Shown: piece by piece, positions 1-9,573 of the stretch | How the letters are laid out: each line of letters begins with the position of its first letter | Numbering within the stretch: the stretch's first letter is position 1 | The notes under the pieces: model-generated | What the model saw: only the letters and a program-made list of their open reading frames with translations | Told to the model about the DNA's origin: nothing | Database searches by the model: none | NCBI GenBank assembly: GCA_012032555.1 | Contig: JAAUSR010000051.1 | Span: forward strand, 1-38,310 | DNA length: 38,310 nt | Direction: 5' to 3' | Source: Thioploca sp. | GTDB lineage: Bacteria > Pseudomonadota > Gammaproteobacteria > Beggiatoales > Beggiatoaceae | Position numbers and translations under genes: made by a program

Positions 1-2867
1 TATTTTCGCCAAACATCATTGAGAATATTGTATTTATTTTGATAATTGTCCAAACAGAAAACCAGCCAATAACTGGCTGCCCATTCATTAACCCCACCAA
101 ATAAAATGTAAGGTTCAGGTTTTTTCATTACCCCGGTTTCTACTGCTTGGATAGCTTCGAGGAGGATTTTTTCTACCACAGCTGGGGAATGATGCGGATC
201 GACATAAATCGTGGGCCAGAGCCAATAATAACCATCGGTATAGTTATAATTATGAATGTCAGATTCAGCCGCATTGCTATTGGGAATACTTAAAATATAA
301 CCATTTCTCGCCTTAACTCGAGTGGTTCGCCAATTAACATCAACCACAATTCCTTCATCAAAATCGCCAATTTTAACCCAATCACCTACTCGAAAAGGCC
401 GCTCTAAATTGATGGCAACCCCAGAAAAGATATTAGAAAGATTAACTTGAATTGCTAAACCGATAATCATAGCAACCATTCCAGAAGTTGCGAGTAAACT
501 CGTTAACGTTTGTTCATAAACAAAAGCGATAATACCAAAAAAAGCCAGTAAATAAATGACGAAACTAACGAAAAACCGAATGACATTAGGAATCGCCCGT
601 CTGGAACGCTTTTCTAAGGGATACCAGATAAAACGTTTAACCGCCATGCTAATAAACCGAGCTGGTATCAACCACCATAAAATATCAAAAATCGTAATAA
701 CTAATTCTGGTTTATACTGGGTTCCTTTAATAACTCGTTCAACGAGAAGAACTTCACTGGATAAGAGTAAAATAGCGGCAACACCCGCTTGCAGTAACCA
801 AATTACATAACTAATTGAAAAATGACTAGAATTGTCCCGCCAAATTTTGTTAAAAGCCAGGGGGAGGCGGATTGGTTTAATCTTACTTAAAATAAACTTA
901 GGTAGATAAATCAAAGTTTTTTTGGTTTCCAGCAGCAGCAAAAACAAGAGCATTAACGCACTGAATATGACTAATGGACTAGCCCATTCGATAGGAATTA
1001 GCCCGCGGAGAGCAAATTTATCTTCTTTGATGAGCAAAGCGGCATTAAAACGGGAATATTTCATCATACCATCTGGTTGATTAAGATATTTGAAACTCCC
1101 CAACGCGCTTTTGTAAATAATATCTTGGAAAAAGCGAATATTTTGCATACTCCAACCCCATGCTGGGTTAAGTATTTGATAATTATCAAGTCTTTTTAAC
1201 CAAGCCGCTGGATTGGCTAACCCCATCCCCAGGACGTCAGTCACATAGATTAAATTATTGCTATTTAATTCGCGATGATGAAAACTCAAGCCTAAAATAT
1301 GTTGTTTAAAAGCATAATGTTGGGGTAAAAAATCGATACGAAAACGACCTTTGACGTGGTACATATGATAAGTCATTGCTCCCCATTTTTCGGTCACCTG
1401 GGGTTTTTTTAAGACAATTGGTTCCACCGCGTTAAGAAATTTAATCTGTTTGGGATCAATTTCTTCCCTAAAACGAAACCACAAATAAAAATCTAACTGA
1501 CAAGTTAAATTTTTAATGTCTAGATCGTTAATTTCGTTGAGTTCTATCCCAGTATAAACGACATTGGTTTTGTACATATATTTGTTGTCTACCAATAAAA
1601 TTCGTTCCTGGTTGATTGCTTCTTCTAAATTAGCGATAGCATTGAGATTCGGTATAATTTGTAACTGCGTAAAAGCCGAAATAAGACTTTTGTTTTTATA
1701 GACGCCAATCACGACCGGTTTTTGCGAATTTCTCTCTTCATCGAAGTAGTTAAATCCGGTAACTCCTTCTATCGCACTATGAATAGTAGTCAGACTAGCT
1801 AAATAATCCCGAATTTGTTGTCGATCTGCTGTCAAGGTTGACGGTTGCCCAGCGATCTGAGTATGGCTAATCGCTTCAACCAGTAGCATCGCGGTATCAT
1901 AAGCATAAGCGGCTGGCCAATCCGGTTCTTCTCGGTAACGGGCTTGGTAAATTTCTCTAAATTGTTGCGCTTTATCATTAGCGGTATCAAAAATTAGTGG
2001 AGTTGCTACATAGATATCATTAGTGTAGTAGCCGGGGCTAGCGTGTTCTTTGGGAAAATTATCAATGCCTTGTAAAAAGGTTTGTTCTGACAAACCCGTC
2101 TCACCTATAACGGTATTTTTTATTCCCGCGTCCTTGATTAATTTAACTAACTTAACCCCTTCTAAGGCTTGAACGGCTAGTAAAATAACACCAGCCTCAT
2201 TTTTGTGGGTAGCTAATTGTTCGACAATCTGTTCTAGGTTAGTTGCCGTTTGGGAATTATTTTTAAAATGCCACCGGTATTTTACTGTCATCCCTAGTTT
2301 ATTGGCTTCCTGGCTAAATACCTCTGCTAAATAGGCGCCATAAACATCATCTTCATGAATAATACTTACCGTCGTTTGTTGAAAAACTTGTTTGACATAA
2401 TTAGCGAGAAAGCGACCTGAAGATTTGGAACTAAAAGTATTTCTAAAATACCATGGGTTATTTGCCGTTACTTTAATATTGCTTGAGCCAGGTGTAATGG
2501 CCGGTATACCCCGTTGTTTATAAATTTCCCCGGCACTGATAGAGCTGGAACTATACCAATGGCCAATGACGGCAACGGCACGATTTTGGTTAGCAATTGT
2601 TATGGCTTTGGCTTTAGCTTGATTCACATCGTTTCTATCATCAAAAGAATCTAGAACAATTTTTCTACCTCGAATGCCACCATGTTGATTAATCGTATCC
2701 AGATATAATTGGATAGCTTGTAACATCGCCTTTCCTGCTGCCATGTTGGTACCAGAAAGTGGACCAACAAAAGCAATGTGAATAACTTCTTGCTGTTTAT
2801 TGTAGTAAGTGACTATAACGATCAGTAAAATAATAGCAATGATGGCAAATCGATATCCTATTCGCAT
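1..2867 (-). CDS. Periplasmic binding protein / Cys-loop-type ligand-binding domain / MscS channel fusion (partial, runs off left edge)
   Basis: An uninterrupted frame of about 955 codons is open to the left edge, so the C-terminus is missing. Start ATG at 2865-2867 is followed by a hydrophobic signal or anchor segment (residues 5-21). Residues ~28-400 read as a type I periplasmic binding protein of the LivJ/Peripla_BP_6 family (HIAFVGPLSGTNMAAGKAM, later AVIGHWYSSSSISAG and YAYDTAMLLVEAI). Residues ~430-622 resemble the extracellular domain of pentameric ligand-gated channels: TGIELNEINDLDIKN, FYLWFRFRE, then DFLPQHYAFKQHILGLSF, the place of the Cys/pro-loop. Membrane segments follow at ~628-648, 685-708, 718-740 and 760-785. 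The last leads into a clear MscS pore helix and beta domain (SLLATSGMVAMIIGLAIQ, NIFSGVAINLERPFRVGDWV). The binding-protein and MscS assignments are firm; the Cys-loop-like middle is a motif-level inference. Predicted role: an inner-membrane channel gated or modulated by a periplasmic ligand. Divergent from uvrC. Confidence 0.88.
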   Translation of the reverse strand, partial: MRIGYRFAIIAIILLIVIVTYYNKQQEVIHIAFVGPLSGTNMAAGKAMLQAIQLYLDTINQHGGIRGRKIVLDSFDDRNDVNQAKAKAITIANQNRAVAVIGHWYSSSSISAGEIYKQRGIPAITPGSSNIKVTANNPWYFRNTFSSKSSGRFLANYVKQVFQQTTVSIIHEDDVYGAYLAEVFSQEANKLGMTVKYRWHFKNNSQTATNLEQIVEQLATHKNEAGVILLAVQALEGVKLVKLIKDAGIKNTVIGETGLSEQTFLQGIDNFPKEHASPGYYTNDIYVATPLIFDTANDKAQQFREIYQARYREEPDWPAAYAYDTAMLLVEAISHTQIAGQPSTLTADRQQIRDYLASLTTIHSAIEGVTGFNYFDEERNSQKPVVIGVYKNKSLISAFTQLQIIPNLNAIANLEEAINQERILLVDNKYMYKTNVVYTGIELNEINDLDIKNLTCQLDFYLWFRFREEIDPKQIKFLNAVEPIVLKKPQVTEKWGAMTYHMYHVKGRFRIDFLPQHYAFKQHILGLSFHHRELNSNNLIYVTDVLGMGLANPAAWLKRLDNYQILNPAWGWSMQNIRFFQDIIYKSALGSFKYLNQPDGMMKYSRFNAALLIKEDKFALRGLIPIEWASPLVIFSALMLLFLLLLETKKTLIYLPKFILSKIKPIRLPLAFNKIWRDNSSHFSISYVIWLLQAGVAAILLLSSEVLLVERVIKGTQYKPELVITIFDILWWLIPARFISMAVKRFIWYPLEKRSRRAIPNVIRFFVSFVIYLLAFFGIIAFVYEQTLTSLLATSGMVAMIIGLAIQVNLSNIFSGVAINLERPFRVGDWVKIGDFDEGIVVDVNWRTTRVKARNGYILSIPNSNAAESDIHNYNYTDGYYWLWPTIYVDPHHSPAVVEKILLEAIQAVETGVMKKPEPYILFGGVNEWAASYWLVFCLDNYQNKYNILNDVWRK

Positions 2868-3134
2868 TCTGGTATGCTCAATATTTTGGCAATTAATAGG
2901 GATTGGGGTAGGTACTTATCTATTAGGTAAAAATCTATAATTAGGGTAACTCAATTTTGGCAACCCAATAAAAATTGACTATTTTAATAGTATTAATTCT
3001 CAATTGAGCACCCATATTTTAGATATATTTTTGATAGTGTGGGTTTGGGTAATATTCGTGGCACACTTATTTTAATAGATTTTAGAAATAGCATCAGATT
3101 TTACGCAGTAACTAATTTTGATTAATAAATTAAG

Positions 3135-4966
3135 ATGACTACTTCTCTTTCTTCATTTGATTATCAAAGCTTTTTAGCAAATTTGCTCATAACCCAGGTG
3201 TTTATTGTATGTTAGATCAGAAAGGCACCATACTCTACGTCGGTAAAGCGAAAGATCTTAAAAAACGGCTCGCCAGTTATTTTAGGCTATCATTATCTGC
3301 TGTTAAAACTCAAGCTTTAGTCGCTCAGATTGCTCAGATTGAAGTGACCGTTACTTCGACTGAAAAGGAAGCCTTAATTCTCGAAGACACCTTAATTAAA
3401 GCCTACCAACCTCATTATAACATTTTATTACGAGATGATAAAAGTTATCCCTTTATTTATCTATCAGAACATCCGTATCCACGCTTAAGTTGGCATCGAG
3501 GGACACAACATGCTAAAGGGCATTATTTTGGACCTTATCCACATCGCCATGCTGTTCATGAAACGCTTAATTTATTACACCAACTTTTTTTACTGCGATC
3601 TTGTCGAGATAATTATTATCAAAACCGCTCTCGCCCTTGTTTACAATATCAAATTAAACGTTGTAGTGCACCTTGTGTCGGTTTAATTGATCCAGGTACT
3701 TATGAGGAAGCTGTTCAAAATGTGATACGCTTTTTAAAAGGTAAAAGTCAAGCGATTGTCACCGATTTAGTCGGAAAAATGGAACTAGCTGCCCAATCTT
3801 TAGAATTTGAACAAGCTGCCAAATATCGTGACAAAATTCAGCAATTACGCCAAATTCAACAACAACAGTGTATTATTACTAATGAGGGCCATATTGATAT
3901 TGTAGCGGGCATTATAGAAAATAATTTGGCTTGCATTCAGATAGTAACAATCCGTCATGGGCAATCAGTGGGGAACCAAGCTTTTTTTCCTCATGTTCCC
4001 GGTAGCGATATCAAAACTAACTCGGTAGCTCAGATACTGATGGCTTTTTTACCGCAATATTATCTGCATACTCAAGAGATACCCGATGAGATTATTCTAA
4101 GTAGTCCTATTACTAATATGAGCTTACTCGCGGAAGTCATTAGTGAACAACACGGAAAATCGATTGATATTCATTCACGAGTACGAGGAATACGAGCACG
4201 ATGGCTGGCCATGACCTTAGCAAATGCTCGCACCTATTTGCGCCAACATCAACCTCAGCAGTATCGAGAACGATTGGCAGCCCTCAGCAAAATTCTGCAT
4301 TGGGAAATTCTACCTCAACGTCTTGAATGTTTTGATATCAGTCATAGTCAAGGGGAAGCGACTGTAGCGGCTTGTGTCGTTTTTGATGCTCATGGGCCAT
4401 GTTATAAGGCGTATCGCCGCTTTAACATTAATAACATCACACCTGGCGATGATTATGCAGCAATGCAACAAGTTTTGACACGACGTTATAGAACATTACT
4501 ACTGCAACCAGCACAGCTACCAGATATTATTTTTATAGATGGTGGAGCTGGTCAAGTCAAGATCGCACAACAAGTACTTAGTGAATTACAATTAAATAAT
4601 ATATTGATTATTGGGATTGCTAAAGGTACTCAACGTACTCCAGGTTTGGAACGCTTAATTTTACCTCAAGAAAAAACACCGCTGAGATTACCGAAAAATT
4701 CACCCGCTTTACACTTAATTCAATTTATTCGTGATGAAGCACATCGTTTCGCCATCACCGCACATCGCCAACGACGTGCTAAAACTCGACGGACTTCGGT
4801 CTTAGAGACAATTGCCGAAATTGGCCCGAAACGTCGGCAACGGTTGCTCAACTATTTTGGTGGTTTAGCCGGTATTTCCCAAGCTACTGTAGAGGATTTA
4901 ATGGCTATACCCGGCATTAATCAATCGTTAGCACAGAAAATCTACCAGTTTTTTAAATCCACGTGA
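3135..4966 (+). CDS. uvrC: UvrABC excinuclease subunit C, with a single-base frameshift near the N-terminus
   Basis: UvrC makes both incisions around bulky DNA lesions held by UvrB. The frame from ATG 3209 lacks the front half of the GIY-YIG nuclease domain. Upstream, ATG 3135 begins [17 protein letters not shown] in another frame, a typical UvrC N-terminus. The frames join if one base is restored near 3185 (TTG-CTC read as TTG-CCT-C), giving [13 protein letters not shown] and the complete GIY-YIG core ([18 protein letters not shown]). The corrected protein is 610 residues, the same as I recall for the E. coli protein. Further landmarks are the Cys cluster [13 protein letters not shown], the UVR motif ([14 protein letters not shown]), the RNase-H-like endonuclease part ([36 protein letters not shown]) and terminal helix-hairpin-helix repeats ([26 protein letters not shown]). 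The stop overlaps the GTG start of pgsA. The lesion may be an assembly error or a real mutation. Confidence 0.95.
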
Positions 4967-5523
4967 ACATACCCATTATTTTGACTTTATTAAGAATAAT
5001 TCTTATTCCCGTATTTGTAGCTCTCTTTTACCTACCTTGGAAGGGAGCCAACGAGTTAATGACTTTAATATTTGCGCTAGCAGCATTGACGGATTGGTTT
5101 GATGGTTATTTAGCCAGACGTTGGAATCAAACCTCAGCATTTGGTGCTTTTTTAGACCCGGTGGCTGACAAGTTAATGGTAGCCGTTGCTTTAGTTCTGT
5201 TAGTGCAAATTCATCCTACTCCCTGGATGGCTATTCCAGCAGCGGTTATTATTGGACGCGAGATTACTATCTCCGCTTTACGTGAATGGATGGCGGAAAT
5301 TGGTCAACGAGCTCAAGTGGCGGTATCCAAAATTGGAAAGATTAAAACGACTGCGCAAATGGCTGCTTTACTAATATTACTTTATCGAGAACCATTTATG
5401 GGGTTGCCGATTTACCCCATTGGCATTATTTTATTGTATATAGCGGCAGTGTTAACTTTATGGTCAATGATGGTCTATTTAAGAGTAGCTCTGCCGATTA
5501 TATTCAACAATAACCAAACTTAA
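4963..5523 (+). CDS. pgsA: CDP-diacylglycerol-glycerol-3-phosphate 3-phosphatidyltransferase
   Basis: This integral membrane enzyme makes phosphatidylglycerophosphate, the committed step to phosphatidylglycerol and cardiolipin. The full CDP-alcohol phosphotransferase signature is present: D44-W-F-D47-G48-x2-A51-R52, then G61, D65 and D69, in exact spacing. The length (186 residues) and the run of hydrophobic segments fit the family. The start is GTG at 4963, inside the uvrC stop (GTGA overlap), so the two are translationally coupled. The uvrC-pgsA order is the same as in E. coli. No tRNA genes follow, unlike in E. coli. Confidence 0.96.
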   Translation: MNIPIILTLLRIILIPVFVALFYLPWKGANELMTLIFALAALTDWFDGYLARRWNQTSAFGAFLDPVADKLMVAVALVLLVQIHPTPWMAIPAAVIIGREITISALREWMAEIGQRAQVAVSKIGKIKTTAQMAALLILLYREPFMGLPIYPIGIILLYIAAVLTLWSMMVYLRVALPIIFNNNQT

Positions 5524-5546
5524 GACGAGACTTAAAATGAGCACTC

Positions 5547-5780
5547 TCATATCTGAAAGCTTAAGGGTTTATTCTCGGGTAAGTATATAAGATGAAGTCG
5601 ATATTCTTCTTTAAATTTCTGACTATATCCCTTGATTTCACCAAATTGGTGCCGATAACATACTAATAATCCGTCACGGGGTATTTCCAAGGTTTAAACG
5701 GGTAGTTCGCGTCCTCTTTCTAACGATATCTTCCGATTTCGTTCGATTCCAAACAAAGGCCTTAATCCTTTTTGATGAAT
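5547..5780 (-). pseudogene. Possible decayed reading frame, unrecognised
   Basis: On the minus strand one frame reads IHQKGLRPLFGIERNRKISL, then ERGRELPV, a TAA stop at 5694-5696, and continues TLEIPRDGLLVCYRHQFGEI through a basic stretch to LPENKPLSFQI and a TGA at 5547-5549. The residue composition looks protein-like on both sides of the single stop. There is no convincing start codon or ribosome binding site, and I do not recognise a family. It may be the remnant of a small gene. The rest of 5524-6030 is AT-rich with no other supported feature. Confidence 0.25.
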
Positions 5781-6030
5781 TTAAGGGTTTCTATACTAAA
5801 GAACAAGAAAAGTGTAGTAACTAAATACCACTCTAATTTTTTTTTCAATATCATGGTTAGTTAACAGATTAGATTCATGAATTGAACTTAAACCCGATTA
5901 TGAACTTCTTTTCATCCGTTTAATCTTAATTCAAAATCAATCGGCGAAAATATTAAAAAAAAATTGATACCCTTACTAATTAAGTATAAACAGTTATAAT
6001 AATTAGTAACTATTCACTGATAACTAAGTA

Positions 6031-7131
6031 ATGGAAAAATTGAAACCAAGTCGTCGCTTTCTTTTTATTGTTTTAACGTTGTTATTGAGTATCGGAATAT
6101 TATTTATTGCCGCTGAAGGCTTAGTACGCGTTTTAGTACCTCAAAAAACTTTTTGGCCTATTAGTAATATTTATCAAACAGTGAGTACTCCAGGAGTCAG
6201 TTATACACTTAAGCCCCATTTTCAAGGGATTGCTTTTGGTGTAGATTTAATTACTAATCATCTCGGTTTTCGGGGACCGGAATGGTCGGTTGAAAAAAAA
6301 ACTGGTACATTCAGAATTGCTTTGTTAGGAGATTCTCACGCTTTTGGCTATGGCGTTCCATTTAAAGATACGGTGGGTGAAAAACTAGCGGAAATATTAA
6401 ATACGCGTGGTGATGGGCACTATGAAGTACTTAATTTTGCTGTGAGTGCTTATAATAGTCAGCAAGAATTGGCGGTATTACGCGCTTATGCTTTACCTTA
6501 TCATCCCGATTTGGTAGTGGTAATTGCTTCTAATAATGATGATGATCCTACACCATTAGTAGATCAAGACGGTTGGTTATATAGTGGTGTTTTATCTACT
6601 ACACCTAAATCACCAATCGTTGATGAATCCATTCAGAAAATTCAACCTGTTACCGCTTCATGGCTAACTAAACATAGCTATTTATTATGGTATCTTTACC
6701 TACTCAAGAGAAAATATCAATTAGCTCAAGAATCTCAACCACAACGTCAATTACCTCATCCATCAACAACGCAAGATTGTTGGTTAGGTACTGTTCTTGC
6801 CGGAACAATTTCCGACCGATTGTTTAAATCAGTTTTTTTACCATTAAAGACGATGATTCATGAAGTTAAACAAGCGGGTATTCCCATTATTATGGCTAAT
6901 TTTAATGCGATTTTAGATTATCGACAATTATTTACTTACCTCGCGAGAACAGAACAAGTCCCCACTTTGGAATTATTAACTTTGTTTCCTGAAGCTTGTA
7001 GTTGGGCAGAATTACTTGAACAATTTGGGTTAGGATGGAATGACCATCTCAATGCTGCTGCGCATCAACGTTGGGCAATCGCTCTCGCTGATTTGATAGT
7101 AAAGCAAGGCTACCTAACTGCAGTAAAATAA
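6031..7131 (+). CDS. Membrane-anchored SGNH/GDSL-type hydrolase
   Basis: The 366-residue protein has one N-terminal membrane segment (residues ~10-29), so the catalytic domain probably faces the periplasm. The block I nucleophile motif GDSHAFGYG places the serine at 102, preceded by the linker motif LGFRGPE shared with the second SGNH protein at 14527. Near the C-terminus is WNDHLNAAAH with D338-H339; the usual DxxH spacing is not met because the expected Asp position is Trp, so the catalytic triad may be rearranged. Such anchored SGNH proteins commonly add or remove O-acyl groups on exported polysaccharides; that role is inferred from family and neighbours. A glycosyltransferase gene follows 11 bases downstream, suggesting one operon. 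Confidence 0.82.
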   Translation: MEKLKPSRRFLFIVLTLLLSIGILFIAAEGLVRVLVPQKTFWPISNIYQTVSTPGVSYTLKPHFQGIAFGVDLITNHLGFRGPEWSVEKKTGTFRIALLGDSHAFGYGVPFKDTVGEKLAEILNTRGDGHYEVLNFAVSAYNSQQELAVLRAYALPYHPDLVVVIASNNDDDPTPLVDQDGWLYSGVLSTTPKSPIVDESIQKIQPVTASWLTKHSYLLWYLYLLKRKYQLAQESQPQRQLPHPSTTQDCWLGTVLAGTISDRLFKSVFLPLKTMIHEVKQAGIPIIMANFNAILDYRQLFTYLARTEQVPTLELLTLFPEACSWAELLEQFGLGWNDHLNAAAHQRWAIALADLIVKQGYLTAVK

Positions 7132-7142
7132 AATTTATAACA

Positions 7143-9197
7143 ATGCTAGAAAATTTACCTATCACCCGGCCTAGTTATCAGTTGGAGGATACTGATGTTG
7201 TTCAACATCAACTAGCCGTTGATATCATTATTTGTGTTCATAATGCTTTAATCGATGTGCAACGTTGTCTCGATTCTATTTATCAATACACGACGTTACC
7301 TTACAATCTTATTGTTATTGATGATGGGAGTGAAATGGAAACGCTAAAGTATCTGCGTCATTTTGCTACTCTTCATCCCTTGTTATTATTAAGGAATTCT
7401 ACTGCTCATGGCTATACTCGTGCAGCTAACCAAGGATTACAAATTGCTCAAAATCCTTATGTTGTCTTATTAAATAGTGATACGGTGGTTTCGTCAACTT
7501 GGTTAGATCGCCTGATTATTTGTGCAGAATCGGATGTTAAAATCGGGATGGTTGGACCACTTAGTAATACCGCTTCTTGGCAATCGATCCCGGATATTGA
7601 AACGGATGGTGATTGGGCAACTAATCCTTTACCAGCGGATATGACCATCAGTCAAATGGCAGCCAGAGTAGCGGCACATTCAGCACGCTTATATCCCCGA
7701 TTACCTTTTCTGAATGGCTTTTGTTTATTGATCAAGCGACAGTTAATTGAAGCCATTGGTTATTTCGATGAGATTGCTTTTCCGGCCGGTTATGGTGAAG
7801 AAAATGATTATTGTCTTCGCGCACGTCAAGCTGGTTGGGAATTAGCAGTAGCTGATGACATCTACATTTACCATAGCCAATCAAAAAGTTATTCTCATGA
7901 ACGACGAAAACAATTAGCCGAACAAGGTATGCAGACTTTAATTGACAAACATGGACAAAGTGTTATCGATGAAGGGGTTAAAATTTGTCGCTATAGCCGA
8001 GTATTACAAGGAATTCGTTATCGAGCTAAATTATTGGTAGCACGTTGGAATTTTATTACGCAAGCACAATATTATTGGCGAGGTAAACGCGTTATCTTTA
8101 TCTTACCGGTAATGGAAATTGGTGGTGGTGCGAATGTCATTATTGCAGAAGCGAGAGCGATGTTGACCATGGGTATAGAGGTTTATCTATTAAATTTTTT
8201 ACATCATCAAGTCAATTTTGAACGCTGCTATCCGCAACTCGATATTCCAGTTATTTATGTCGCTACTGAGGTTGAAATTCCACAACGATGTCGTCATTTC
8301 GATGCGGTTATTGCCACTTTACATAACTCCGTAGAATGGATTGCACCATTAGCTCAATTACCTCATCCGCCAGTGATAGCTTATTATATTCAAGATTTTG
8401 AACCTTACTTTTATGTTGAAAAACCGACGCATTATCGCTGGTTTTGGCAATCAGCTTGGCTACGTCGCCGTTTAGCCTCTTATTACTTTCGTTTTGTGAC
8501 GGGATTTCGTCAAGCTTGGATTTCTTATCTACAAATTCCTCAGATGATCCGGTTTACTAAAACAGACTGGAATAAAACTGAAATCGAAGCACAAATTAAA
8601 CAACCTTGCACAGTTATTGGTGCGAGTTGTAATATTGATTTATTCATGCCACGGTTAGAACGAACAGCCCCGGAAAAAATTCGTATTAGCGCCATGATTC
8701 GTCCTTCCAGTAGTCGGCGTGGTACCTTACGAACAATGCAAGTACTGCGGGATATTCAACAGCAGTTTACCGAACAAGTAGAAATCATCTTGTTTGGCGT
8801 GGCAAAAGATGATCCCCAATTTTTAGCTTTACCACGCCATTTCAAATATACTCACCTCGGTATTTGTTCACCCGAACAATTAGCATTATTATTTAACCAA
8901 GTTGATATATTTGTTGATTTTTCTAATTTCCAAGCGATGGGATTAACCGCGATGGAAGCAATGGCGTGTGGGGTAGCTGTTATTGTTCCTCAAAATGGTG
9001 GTAGTCAAAGTTTTGCTATTCATCAACACAATGCTTTGGTCATCGATACAACTTCTTATTATCAATGTTATATGGCTTTAAGTACATTAATAACTAACAA
9101 TGGGCAACGTGTGTCTTTAATGACACACGCGAGTCAAGATATAATTCATTTCTACCCAGAAAAAGTCGCTTATCGTATTTTAGATTGCTTGTTCTAA
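7143..9197 (+). CDS. Two-domain glycosyltransferase (GT2 + GT4-like)
   Basis: The N-terminal half (residues ~27-260) is a GT-A, family 2 transferase: VDIIICVHN, LIVIDDGSE, then AANQGLQIAQNPYVVLLNSDT with the DxD-like NSD, and GYGEENDYCLRARQAGW as the acceptor-side motif. The C-terminal half (from ~317) is a GT-B fold of the GT4 kind: VIFILPVMEIGGGANVI, and near the end VDIFVDFSNFQAMGLTAMEA with the E-x7-E donor-binding pattern followed by ACGVAVIVPQNGG. No membrane segment is obvious, so it is probably a cytoplasmic enzyme adding two sugars to a surface glycan. Donor and acceptor cannot be read from sequence. Its position next to an SGNH hydrolase supports a polysaccharide or glycoprotein pathway. 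Confidence 0.88.
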   Translation: MLENLPITRPSYQLEDTDVVQHQLAVDIIICVHNALIDVQRCLDSIYQYTTLPYNLIVIDDGSEMETLKYLRHFATLHPLLLLRNSTAHGYTRAANQGLQIAQNPYVVLLNSDTVVSSTWLDRLIICAESDVKIGMVGPLSNTASWQSIPDIETDGDWATNPLPADMTISQMAARVAAHSARLYPRLPFLNGFCLLIKRQLIEAIGYFDEIAFPAGYGEENDYCLRARQAGWELAVADDIYIYHSQSKSYSHERRKQLAEQGMQTLIDKHGQSVIDEGVKICRYSRVLQGIRYRAKLLVARWNFITQAQYYWRGKRVIFILPVMEIGGGANVIIAEARAMLTMGIEVYLLNFLHHQVNFERCYPQLDIPVIYVATEVEIPQRCRHFDAVIATLHNSVEWIAPLAQLPHPPVIAYYIQDFEPYFYVEKPTHYRWFWQSAWLRRRLASYYFRFVTGFRQAWISYLQIPQMIRFTKTDWNKTEIEAQIKQPCTVIGASCNIDLFMPRLERTAPEKIRISAMIRPSSSRRGTLRTMQVLRDIQQQFTEQVEIILFGVAKDDPQFLALPRHFKYTHLGICSPEQLALLFNQVDIFVDFSNFQAMGLTAMEAMACGVAVIVPQNGGSQSFAIHQHNALVIDTTSYYQCYMALSTLITNNGQRVSLMTHASQDIIHFYPEKVAYRILDCLF

Positions 9198-9573
9198 CCA
9201 ATCTATCTTTTTGTGCGCTTTTAGCAACAAACCACTATAATTAAAAGTACTAAGTACGATTATGGCAACTTTATTGCTTAATGCAGTCAAGCGGACTAAA
9301 TATTGTAAAATATGTTGTTTATTTACAACATTATTGTAAGATATGTTGTTTTTAGGAAAAAAACTGTTGCAATTATATACCAACCTTTGTATAGTGATAT
9401 CCGTTAATCAAGAAATACCTTAAAAAGATAATTAAGGTACACTTAAATCTTAAAAATAAGTTTAGAGAATGTAGTACCCTTGTACATGAAAAGCTAATTC
9501 TGTATCCTTATGCCACTCAACAAAGGTGTGGAAGTATTGTATTTGTTAATATCATGTTAAGGAGTGTTAATAG
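9198..9573. promoter_or_regulatory. Non-coding leader of the secreted-protein gene, with a short direct repeat and two dyads
   Basis: No gene is supported here. A 20-base motif TATTGTAARATATGTTGTTT occurs twice, at 9301-9320 and 9332-9351 (31-base period). Between the copies lies a perfect inverted repeat ATGTTGT-N6-ACAACAT at 9312-9331. A second perfect dyad, TACCTTAA-N8-TTAAGGTA, lies at 9416-9439. Neither is followed by a T-run, so they look more like operators than terminators. The region ends with AAGGAG at 9559-9564, well spaced for the ATG at 9574. Promoter elements were not assigned with confidence. Confidence 0.45.

Noticed and set aside
5735-5752. GTTCGATTCC, resembling a tRNA T-loop, in the place where tRNAs follow pgsA in E. 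coli
   Set aside because: The flanks do not form a T-stem, and no acceptor or anticodon arm can be drawn.
7457-7648. Minus-strand frame inside the glycosyltransferase gene
   Set aside because: Shadow of a strongly conserved coding frame with no independent support.
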